Source of the DNA: Canna indica | Lineage: Eukaryota > Streptophyta > Magnoliopsida > Zingiberales > Cannaceae | Direction: 5' to 3' | DNA length: 64,000 bases | Assembly (NCBI GenBank): GCA_034359265.1 | Contig: CP136891.1 | Location: forward strand, 50,708,001-50,772,000 | In this document: one piece after another, positions 56,345-64,000 of the stretch | Layout of the letters: every line of letters begins with the position of its first letter | Numbering within the stretch: position 1 is the stretch's first letter | Translations under genes and position numbers: made by a program | The notes under the pieces: model-generated | The model's database searches: none | What the model was told of the DNA's origin: nothing | The model's input: only the letters and a program-made list of their open reading frames with translations

Positions 56345-56540
56345 ACGGTTCTGCGACCGCACTACGCGGTCGCAAATGACGGTCGCTTAACGATCGTTGT
56401 ACCATCGCTGAGGGTTCCAATTTGCGACGGCTACTTGTGTTGTCGCGATACCGTCGCAAATTAGTGAGACATGTGACCCCTGGCGCCAGCGATCGCAGAA
56501 CCGTCACAATTTGTGACGGCTTTTCTACGATCGCAAATAC
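56345..56540. repeat. CACTA subterminal repeat cluster, right
   Basis: GCGACCG, GGTCGC, TTTGCGACGG and TCGCAAAT motifs in alternating orientation, matching 50941-51240. Confidence 0.85.
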
Positions 56541-56560
56541 CCTAATTTCTAGTAGTGCCT

Positions 56561-57671
56561 AGATCATTTGTTTTGAGTGGCAAGTTCTTTCACATGTGTT
56601 ATCTATACTAAACTTGGTTGTGAAGGATGAGTTATCTATAATATCATATGTCATTGAAAAGTTAGAGAGAGTGTTCATTATTGGACAGCAACATCTAAAA
56701 GAGAAGAAAAATTCATGGTGACGTGTGATCAATTGAACATTTCTCATGATAAAAAACTTGTTATTGATTGCAAAACTAGGTGGAATTCAACTTTCTTGAT
56801 GCTTGATTTTGCCATATTATATAAAGATGTTTTTGGATGCCTAGTGTAACGTGAACCTCAGTATAAGTCTTTGCCTAGTGAATATGATTGGGAGATGGCA
56901 AAAGAAATTTGTCATAGGTTGGAATTATTTTATGGAGTAACTGAATTATTTTTTGGTACTTTGTATCCAACTTCAAATGAGTATTTTCCAAAGATCCTCG
57001 AAGTTAGAATAACTTTGAGAGAATGGAGAAGTGATCCAAATGTCATTATTTAACAGATGGCTACTACCATGATTGTTAAATTTGATAAGTATTGAGGTGT
57101 GATCAACGAAGTGATGATTGTGGGAACTATTTTAGATCCCAGATATAAAATAGTGTTGCTCAATTATTTTTTGCCCCAAATATATGGAGATGATGATGAG
57201 TATGAAATAGAGAAGGTCAAAAATATGTGTCGGGATTTGGTTAATGAGTATGAGAACCAGAGCAAAGAAAGAGGGGCTAGATCTTCGAAATTAGATGTCA
57301 CAAATACTATTGGAAAGAAGGATAATTGGAGGCCCAACTTCGCATTGTTTGTCAATGAAAAGTCTTCATATATGAGTATGAAGTCAGAGTTAGACAATTA
57401 TTTAGAGGAGAAAGTGTTACCTCCTAATTCAGATGAGGAGTTTGACATCTTAGCTTGGTGGAAGTCAAATGAATTAAAATACCCAACTCTGCAAAAGATT
57501 GCTAGAGATTTTTTGGCTATTCCTATCTCTACGATTGCTTCTGAATCAGATTTTAGTACCGGTGGTAGAGTTCTCACTCCACATCGTAGTAGGTTGCGTC
57601 CAGAAATAGTTGAGGCTTTCATGTGTTCTCAAGATTGGCTATGGAATGATATTAGAGATAATATAATTTAA
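56561..57671 (+). pseudogene. hAT transposase, C-terminal part
   Basis: It continues after the CACTA element. An open stretch from about 56871 (DWEMAKEICHRLELFYGVTELF) has in-frame stops at 57051 and 57093. It then gives GTILDPRYKIVLLNYF and the Dimer_Tnp_hAT domain: LDNYLEEKVLPPNSDEEFD, ILAWWKSNELKYPTLQKIAR and DFLAIPISTIASESDFSTGG, followed by RVLTPHRSRLRPE and the stop at 57669. The dimerisation domain is well preserved. The region 56561-56870 is frameshifted. Confidence 0.9.
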
Positions 57672-58045
57672 CTCAATATGTTGTTTAAAATTACAGCTTT
57701 AAATATTAGTTGATGTTCTTCTTTATAGCTTCCTCGAAGATGAAATTGGGCACGGAGATTCTTTCAATGCTTGAAAATAATGATGTTAATGTAAGTAAAT
57801 ATATATTAGATTTCAAATATATTTTTATTGTTAATAAGAGTCTTTTTTATGATAAACTAATATATTTAATATATACTTGTGCAGGATGAAAATGCTTGTG
57901 CGAGCTAATAATCTTGATGTGAAGAAATCTTTAATGTGTTCCTCTACTCCTTGTTACAATTTAATGTTTATGCAATTATGTTGAAGACCTTATGTGAAGA
58001 CTTTATATTTTAAAACTTTAAATTGATATTGAGAAATATTTGAAG

Positions 58046-58320
58046 TTGTTATGAGAATATTGTGTGTTTGTAATTGAAGTGTCTTTATATTTGAAGTTGT
58101 TATGAGAATGTTGTGTGTTTATAATTGAATTGTCTTTATATTTGAAGTTATTATCAAATTGTTGTGTGATTATACTTTAAGTATGTTTATATTTGAAGTT
58201 ATCAAAATGTTGTGTGATTATACTTGAAGTATGTTTATATTTGAAGTTATCAAAATATTGTGTATACTTGAAGTGTGTTTAATTGTTTATATTTGAAGTT
58301 GTTAACTTATTATCAAAATA
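58046..58320. repeat. Imperfect short tandem repeats in the hAT 3' region
   Basis: Units of about 45-57 bases built from TATATTTGAAGTTGTTAT and TTGTGTGTTTATAATTGAA recur about five times with length changes. They are non-coding. The stretch 57672-58045 before it holds hAT 3' sequence with no domain I recognise. Confidence 0.8.
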
Positions 58321-58539
58321 TTGCAATTTAGATTTGTTTAAGTGTCATGGGTAATTAAATGGGTACCCGCCAATACCCGTGGGCATTCGTCCCCCTGCGG
58401 GTAATTAAATGGGTATCCATTTTTAATACCCGTGAGAAATAAACGAGTAGCTGGTACCCATTTATTTCGCGGGGGCGGGTAGCGGGTAGGCACCCCCGTA
58501 TCTGCCCCACCCCGCCCCGTTGACATCTCTAATCATTGT

Positions 58540-59050
58540 AAAGGAACTGTACATCTAGTAGATTAGGTTTGAAATCCTAAACGAGGTGCTTAGGTAGTGG
58601 ACTAGGCGGGTTGCTGTATCACTATAAATTCACTCGTGTTAGCATTAGATGTTTTTTTCTTATTACTTTACATATTTGTTTTCACAGTTAGCTAATTACT
58701 TGTGTTTGCCTAATTACTCAAAAATTTGGTAGGTAGTGGAGTAGGCGGGTTGCCGTATCACTATAAATTCACTTGTGTTAGCATTAGATGTTTTTTCTTA
58801 TTGCTTTACATATTTGCTTTCGCACTTAGCTAATTACTTGTGTTTGCCTAATTACTCAAAAATTTGGTAGGTAGTGGAGTAGGCGGGTTGCCGTATCACT
58901 ATAAATTCACTTGTGTTAGCATTAGATGTTTTTTCTTATTGCTTTACATATTTGCTTTCGCACTTAGCTAATTACTTGTGTTTGCCTAATTACTCAAAAA
59001 TTTATTAAAATCAAAATTATGCATAAAAATTAGCGTAACACACAACTTAT
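58540..59050 (+). repeat. TR-GAG-like LTR (L5), part right of the hAT element
   Basis: GTAAAGGAACTG, then GAGGTGCTTAGGTAGTGG, CACTATAAATTCAC and GTGTTAGCATTAG are colinear with 6250-6470. It stops at AACACACAACTTAT without the final CACCAACA and is joined to a second partial LTR. Confidence 0.8.
58592..59002 (+). repeat. Triplicated 138-bp segment within the LTR
   Basis: Three head-to-tail units start AGGTAGTGGANTAGGCGGG at 58592, 58731 and 58869 and end TTACTCAAAAATTT. Units 2 and 3 look identical. Unit 1 differs at several positions. Confidence 0.95.
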
Positions 59051-59422
59051 AGTTTAGGTCGAGTTCAGGTGGTTGCCTTGGAGTAGAGGCATAAGTCCAC
59101 TTTTGTAAACTAAGTTTATAGTGTCCTTGGAGAGTGAGGTGTGCAAGGTGTCTTTGGGGAGAAGACAGAGACCTTCCTGTGTAAATTTCTCATTGTAAGG
59201 AACTTTATAACTTAATGGATTTAGAGTGAAATCCTAAGCGGGGTGCTTAGGTAGTGGAGTAGGCAGTGTTGTCGAAGCACCATAACTGATTGTGTTAGCA
59301 TTGTTTATTTGCTCGTGTGATTACTTGTTTACTATTGCTTCTGCACTTATTCATTTGATTGATATTGTGTTTAGCCTAAGATTTAAATAATGAATTAAAA
59401 ATCAGAATTAGGCTTAGAATTA
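59051..59422 (+). repeat. Second partial TR-GAG-like LTR (L6), left of the foldback element
   Basis: It starts inside the LTR leader (GGTGGTTGCCTTGGAGTAG) and is colinear with the L5 copy and 6080-6480. It is interrupted at TTAGAATTA and resumes at 62013. Confidence 0.75.
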
Positions 59423-60045
59423 GGGTAAATTACACAGAACCCCCCTCGACTGTAGTTGATGTGTGCAAAGACTACCTAAACTACCAAGGGTTCACGGAAC
59501 CCCCCGCGACTACACTTTTCATTCAAATAACCCCCTCCGTTAGCCCGCTCGTTAGTAACTTAATGGTAAAAATCCCACGTGCGTAAAAACCCCCTCTCCA
59601 GTGCCACGTGACAGCAATCTCCACCCTCCATCTCATTTGACGTCAATCACTTCTTCTTCTACTCATCCCTCACCTACCTACACTCCTCCCCTTGCCCTAG
59701 ACTCCACCACCGCCGCCGCCGTCGAAGGAGGAGGGGGAGGTCACCGGTGATATCTTCTTCTTCTTCGTCTAGAGGGGGAGGATTCTTGAGGAGGAGAAGG
59801 AGGTCGCCAGCGGAGGAGGAGAAGGAGGAGGCCTCTGTCTAGGGCAAGGGAAGGAGTGTAGGTAGGTGAGGGATGAGTAGAAGAAGAAATGATGACCGTC
59901 GGATGAGATGGAGGGTGGAGATTGCTGCCACGTGGCACTGGAGAGGAGGGTTCTGCGCACGTAGGAGTTTTACCGTTAAGTTACTAACAGACGGGCTAAT
60001 GAAGGAGGGTTATTTGAACAAAAAGTGTAGTCGCGGGGAGATTAT

Positions 60046-61929
60046 GGGGGCGTTTGGTTGCCCGCGAGTACAAATGCTGCAACTCTAGTTGCAGCATTGA
60101 GATAACAAATTTGTTTGGTTGGCTGCAAAATCATTTTGCAGCATTTACTAGTTGCAACTTGTATTTCAAATATCATTTGCGGGCCGCAAGTGGAATTGCA
60201 GCCCAAAAAGCCCGCAATACAAGATTGCGGGCTGCAAATGCAATAATTTAAGTATTGAAAAATAATTAATTTTGGCGACGTAGAGTCGTCGGATGAAGAC
60301 GAGATAAATATCAAAGTTGTAGGTTTTTGCGTGCTGAACCTGATGGTAGTGTCAGATTTTACATCTGATGTCATTTGATAGATTTTTTAATATATTTTCA
60401 GTAATATACAAAAATTAAAAATTATTAATTTGTCAGACAAATCGTGTCGGGCCTAAGTTTTTAGCCTGGCCCGAAAAAATTTGTCCCAGGCTCGACCCAA
60501 AAAATTTATGCCCGACCCGACCCAAAAAAGTTCGTGTCCAGCCTGGCCCAAAAAAATTTGTGCCCGGCCCGACCTGAAAAAATTCATGTCCATCCCGCCC
60601 CGAAAAAATTTGTGTCCGACCCGACCAAAAAATTCGTGCACTGCACGGCCCGTCCCAGCCCGGCTCGGTCCGAAAAAATTCGTGCCCAACCCGGCCTGAA
60701 AAAATTCGTGCCCAGCCCGACTCAAAAATTTCGTGCCTGACCTAGCCCGAAAAAATTTGTGCTCGGCCAGGCCCGAAAAAATTCGTGCTCAGCCTGGCTC
60801 GAAAAAATTCACTGTCGACCCGGCCCTGCCCTGCCCAAAAAAAATTCATACCCCGGCCCGGCCCGAAAAAATTCATGCCCGACCCAAAAAAATTCGTGCC
60901 CAACCCAGCCCTGCCCGAAAAAATTTATGCACTGCCCGACTCGTGCCAACCCGAAAAAATTCGTGCCTTGCCCGGCCCAAAATTATTCGTGCACGGCCCA
61001 ACCCCAAAAAATTCGTGCCCAACCCGGCCCAAAATATTTTGTGCTCGGCCCGCCCCAAAAAAATTCGTGCCCGGTCTGGACCGAAAAAATTCTTGCCTGG
61101 CCCTGCCCGAAAAAATTCGTGGTCAGCCCTGCCCAAAAAAATTCGTGTCCCGACCCGACCCGAAAAATTTTATGCCCAGCCCGACCTAACACGAAAAGAA
61201 ATTCATGCCCAGTCCGAAATATTCGCATCGGGCCCAACCTTGCCCGAAAAAATTCGTGCACTGCCCATCTTGACTCGGCTCGGCCCAAAAAATTTATGCC
61301 CGACCCCGCATGAGAAAATTCGTTCCCGGCCAAAAAAAATTTGTGCTCGGCCCGGCCCGAAAAAATTCCTGCCCGACCCGGCCTGAAAAAATTCATTTCC
61401 CGGCCCAGCTCAAAAAAATTCATGCCCGGCCCGGCTTGACCAGAAAAAAAATTCGTGCCCAGCCCGAAAAAAAATTGTTTTCGGCCCAGCCTTGCCCGAA
61501 AAAATTCGTGCACTGCCCAACCTGTCCCGGTCCGGCTCGGGCCGACTTAAAAAAATTCGTGTCCGGCCCGGCCCAAAAAGATTTGTGCACGACCCAACCC
61601 GAAAAGTTCGTGCCCGGCCCTGCCCGAAAAAGTTTGTACCCGGCCCGGATAAATTCGTGCATGCTCGGCCCATCCCATCCCGGCCCGGCTCAGCCCGACT
61701 TGAGAAAATTCGTGCCCGACCCGACCCAAAAAATTTCGTAAGATGCAAGTTGCAAGTTGCAAGTGTAATTACAACTTCCATTTGCGGCCAACCAAATGTT
61801 TGCAAATAGAAGTTGCAACTCTACTTGCGGGCAACCAAACGGTAGGCTGCAAAATCTATTTGCGGGCATTTGTTTTTGCATGCAAATAGATTTTGCAGCA
61901 TTTACACTTGCGGGTAACCAAACGCCCCC
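60046..61929. mobile_element. MITE-like element carrying a minisatellite
   Basis: 3-bp TSD TAT (60043-60045, 61930-61932). Ends are GGGGGCGTTTGGTTGCCCGC and, reversed, GGGGGCGTTTGGTTACCCGC, with TIRs extending about 40 bases (AGTNNAAATGCTGCAA). Inner parts repeat GTTGCAACT/TTTGCAGCATTTAC motifs. The TIR style (GTTTGGTT) is Tourist/Harbinger-like or hAT-like, but TAT is not the usual TWA target, so the superfamily is uncertain. Confidence 0.8.
60455..61735. repeat. Minisatellite of about 45 units of 22-30 bp
   Basis: GCCCGAAAAAATTCGTGCCC alternates with GGCCCGACCC-type linkers for about 1.28 kb. Units vary in length and base composition and are ordered head to tail. Several long open frames on both strands (Lys-Lys-Phe/Pro-Ala-Arg repeats) arise only because the unit lacks stops. 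Confidence 0.95.
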
Positions 61930-62012
61930 TATGTGCACACTTGGTAGTTTAGCTAGTCTTTGCGCACATCGACTATAGTCGAGGGGTTCCGTGTAATTTA
62001 CCCTTAAAATTA

Positions 62013-62062
62013 TAATAACACATTATTCACCAATCTCTCTAGTGTGGTCATTCACCTCACAT
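62013..62062 (+). repeat. End of LTR L6
   Basis: AACACATTATTCACCAATCTCTCTAGTGTGGTCATTCACCTCACA corresponds to the LTR end at 6485-6526. No primer binding site follows, so the internal region is lost here. Confidence 0.7.
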
Positions 62063-62419
62063 AACTATCTTATCAATTAATGATAATGTCACTAATTTTT
62101 TTGTTGTGAGAGCTGATAATCATCTATTTTGTTATTCTTAACTTAATAATAAATTTATAATAATATTATATGTTTGAATAAAAATATTATTTTTTTATAA
62201 AATTACTATGTTGTATTATACTTATTTGATTATTCATTGTTATTTAAATAAAATTATATATTTGTGCAGTGCGAGATCTCGACTAGTTAGATGGGAAAGT
62301 AAGATTATATCACGTGTTCTTATTATAATCACTTGACCACATTTCATGGTCAAGTGATTCCCAACGGCAATCACTCAATTAGGTACAAAACCAATGTGAT
62401 GAACCAAATATGGCTAGGT
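62063..62419. other. AT-rich intergenic DNA
   Basis: I see no open frame, terminal repeat or RNA gene in this stretch. Confidence 0.5.
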
Positions 62420-62434
62420 TAATAGCCTACCTTT

Positions 62435-62546
62435 GTCAACTGTGACTAGCACAATTGATGGTAACATCTTGGATGTTTCCTAGAGATCTAAGGTTCAAAC
62501 TCTAGTATGATCATTTATTGTGACTTTCTATCTTTGTTAGAAAAAA
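62435..62546 (+). mobile_element. tRNA-derived SINE
   Basis: 112 bases between two exact copies of the 15-bp TSD TAATAGCCTACCTTT (62420-62434 and 62547-62561). It contains a polymerase III A box (TAGCACAATTGATGG, about 62447-62461) and a B box (GGTTCAAACTC, about 62492-62502), and ends in an A-run (GAAAAAA). Target-primed integration by a LINE enzyme explains the TSD and the tail. Confidence 0.9.
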
Positions 62547-62561
62547 TAATAGCCTACCTTT

Positions 62562-62909
62562 AAATGCTTAGGAATCTTTCAACATTTCATGAACTAAGCA
62601 CTCTTTAAAAAATATTTGGTTGAATAGAATGAAATTATAATGAACATAAATAGATAAGAAATAGTATTTTATTATTTAATTGGTTGGCATTAGGAATAGA
62701 CCAAAAATAATTATTTCTATATTTGATTAGCATCAAGTATATACAAGGTATAGAGAGGAAAATGATCAAAATAATAAGTAGTCACTAATATCTTTGTTGT
62801 TTGAGCTCCTTGGCAACTCCTCCTTGGCGCCTCAACATACAACTTCCTACGACGATCTCGTTCGGATTTGATCGTTCATTCCTTCTTCCACCATGAAGTA
62901 ACCTCCAAC
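62562..62909. other. AT-rich DNA and probable LINE leader
   Basis: Up to about 62800 I see nothing recognisable. The last 100 bases are more GC-rich (CTCCTTGGCGCCTC, CGACGATCTCG) and lead into the LINE ORF1, so they may be its 5' untranslated region. Confidence 0.4.
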
Positions 62910-63908
62910 ATGGAGTTCCCCATATCGTAGTTGCCAAGATCTGAAGCTTCTATTCATCCGACTTCTCTTGGGGTGAAACTTGAAGAAGATATTGTGATAC
63001 TAGACGATGATCAATCGCCTGTTCCCCCGACACCCACAAGTCACTGCTTGATAGGTAAAATTTGGACGAAGAGGAACTTAGTACCGACTACCTTACATGT
63101 TGTTCTCTCCCAGATATGGAACACCCCAAAAGGTTTTCGATGCGAGGAGGTGGGCGGTCATACATTCATCTTCTACTTCGATGAACTCATACTGATGATG
63201 AAAATTCTTCGGAATCAGCCACGGCTCTATAAGAACCAACTTCTGGTTCTTCTGCGATGGGAACGCGGCAAGGAACTGTAAGACTACGGGTTTAATATCG
63301 TTCCCTTCTGGATCTAGTGTGGGCAATCCCCAGCCAGGAACATCTCCACAGGCTGGAAGATCTATTTGAGGCTCGGTGCAAATGATAAGGAGGGCTTATA
63401 TGTTGTTCGAGATCCCCAAGGCTTCATATACAAGGCCAGAGTAAATATCAATGTTGAGCAACCCCTTAAACTGGATATCAAAACATCATTGTCTGCATAT
63501 ATATGGTACTTTCCGCACAACCTTCAAGTATGAAAAAATGGCTTTGTTCTACTACTACTGTGGTCTCATCGGTCATGATGAGAAAAATTGTGAGCGAGCA
63601 ATCTCTGATGAGGGAGATAACACTCTTAAGGAATCCAAGCTGGGTCCTTGGATGCGGGCAATTCAAACAGGGAAAGAATTGACACACAAACCAACTATCA
63701 TCCCACTGCCTCCTCCGGAACGACACTCGACCTCACGCAAGGCAAGGACCTCAACAATATGCTATCATCCCTATCGGTCCAAACAACCTCCACAGATGTT
63801 GTTACTCCCCGCCTAGGTTCATCCCTAAATAAGGAACATCGTCTAGGAGAAGCGCAACCAACAATCAAACCAACACAACCAAGTCTTTACGAACAACTTA
63901 TAACATGA
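62910..63908 (+). pseudogene. LINE ORF1 (DUF4283 and zf-CCHC_4), broken
   Basis: ATG at 62910 is followed by a stop at codon 7 (62928). The frame then gives LGVKLEEDIVILDD, LIGKIWTKRNL, FRCEEVGGHTFIFYFDE and LLVLLRWERGKEL, the DUF4283 RNA-binding-like domain of plant L1-type ORF1. After a frameshift at about 63280 come FWIQCGQ-like, GWKIYLRLGAND and VNINVEQPLKLDIK. Then FKYEKMALFYYYCGLIGHDEKNC-like sequence at about 63520-63595 gives the CX2CX4HX4C knuckle with the second Cys position read as C in YYYCGLIGHDEKNC. A Pro/Thr-rich tail follows. No endonuclease or RT is visible before the window ends. Confidence 0.8.
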
Positions 63909-64000
63909 AAGTTACTAGAATTCCAAAGGATAAGAAACGACAAGAACAACCAACAAAAGAAGTATTCTCAACAATATAAGTTCATTACAACTAAAATAAG
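63909..64000. other. Window end, unassigned
   Basis: A-rich sequence with no recognisable feature. It may be the continuation of the LINE ORF1 tail. Confidence 0.4.

Larger units (their letters stand above)
50921..56557 (-). mobile_element. CACTA (En/Spm) transposon inserted in the hAT gene
   Basis: CACTACTAAAAA at the left, and at the right TTTCTAGTAGTG, the inverse of CACTACTAGAAA. Perfect 3-bp TSD CCT (50918-50920 and 56558-56560). 5637 bases. Subterminal arrays of a TGCGACGG/TTTGCGAC motif lie at 50941-51240 and 56345-56540. It carries a TNP1/Transposase_24-type gene on the minus strand. No TnpD-type DDE transposase is visible, so it is non-autonomous. Confidence 0.95.
48711..58531 (+). 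mobile_element. hAT transposon
   Basis: Perfect 8-bp TSD ATCATTGT (48703-48710 and 58532-58539). The ends are TAGGGACGACAA and, reversed, TAGAGATGTCAA. Subterminal regions (48740-48900 and 58345-58510) are dense in CGGGTA/GGGTACC motifs on both strands, as expected for transposase binding clusters. The transposase gene is on the plus strand, split by a CACTA insertion. Without the CACTA element it is about 4.2 kb. Confidence 0.95.
59423..62003. mobile_element. Foldback Mutator-like element with arms of about 280 bp
   Basis: 9-bp TSD TTAGAATTA / TTAAAATTA (59414-59422, 62004-62012; one mismatch). Ends are GGGTAAATTACACAGAACC and, reversed, GGGTAAATTACACGGAACC. The inverted repeat extends the whole way: left arm 59423-59703, right arm 59837-60042 plus 61930-62003, with a loop of about 130 bases rich in GAGGAG/CCGCCG. 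A second element is nested in the right arm. Without it the core is about 694 bases and has no gene. The 9-bp TSD and long arms fit non-autonomous Mutator-like elements. Confidence 0.9.

Noticed and set aside
55946..56464. 172-codon open frame in the CACTA element
   Set aside because: It runs through (GA)n/(GT)n tracts into the subterminal repeat cluster. It shows no domain and no conserved start.
59741..59960. Small open frames in the foldback element
   Set aside because: They arise from GAGGAG/CTCCTC-rich arms that are inverted copies of each other. No family is recognisable.
60455..61735. CRISPR-like or protein-repeat interpretation of the regular array
   Set aside because: Units are contiguous and imperfect, without unique spacers, in a eukaryotic transposon. 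The long Lys/Phe/Pro/Ala repeat frames occur on both strands and reflect a repeat unit that lacks stop codons.

Overview
This window is transposable-element DNA from a large, repeat-rich plant genome, almost certainly an angiosperm. I see no host gene. The evidence is the element mix: Copia and Gypsy (Del/Tekay-type chromovirus) LTR retrotransposons primed by initiator tRNA-Met, an En/Spm CACTA element with a plant-type TNP1/Transposase_24 gene, a hAT element, MITE-like elements, a tRNA-derived SINE and a LINE ORF1 of the DUF4283/zf-CCHC_4 type. The species cannot be named from this sequence.

Left part (1-18.4 kb). This is dominated by a Copia-derived family that has long terminal repeats (about 1.3-1.5 kb), a primer binding site, a gag gene and a 1.5-3 kb non-coding spacer ending in a polypurine tract, but no protease, integrase or reverse transcriptase. 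That is the layout of non-autonomous TR-GAG elements. Copies: T1 (81-2631, +), T2 (4956-7820, +), T3 (8455-14372, -) and T4 (16932-46890, +). A minus-strand fragment of an autonomous Copia pol (14373-15332), with an intact-looking YVDD motif, adjoins T3 and is the kind of element that could supply the missing enzymes.

Middle part (18.4-46.9 kb). The gag gene of T4 is split into three pieces (18448-18825, 31994-32211, 41896-42507) by two Gypsy elements. Gy1 (18826-31993, -) is itself interrupted by a Copia-type solo LTR (23238-24630), by a second Gypsy LTR copy (27399-30255) and by a Tourist-like MITE (30844-31646, TSD TAA). Gy2 (32212-41895, +) is complete from LTR to LTR with a perfect 5-bp TSD (GAAAA), but its reverse transcriptase has lost the catalytic FIDD stretch.

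Right part (46.9-64 kb). A degenerate Gypsy-like LTR region is followed by two partial TR-GAG-like LTRs. The first is interrupted by a hAT element (48711-58531, perfect 8-bp TSD ATCATTGT), whose transposase gene is interrupted by a CACTA element (50921-56557, TSD CCT). The second is interrupted by a foldback Mutator-like element (59423-62003, 9-bp TSD), which is interrupted by a MITE-like element (60046-61929, TSD TAT) carrying about 45 copies of a 22-30 bp minisatellite. A 112-bp SINE with a 15-bp TSD and a broken LINE ORF1 close the window.

Functionally, nothing here looks able to move alone: each coding region has nonsense codons, frameshifts, deletions or a substituted catalytic residue. 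The most interesting pattern is the gag-only family. It has two zinc knuckles around a coiled coil, a block of GGTCGATCGACC-like palindromes just upstream of the TATA box in every LTR, inverted W-box palindromes in the spacer, and a spacer-LTR-gag arrangement that suggests recombination between copies.
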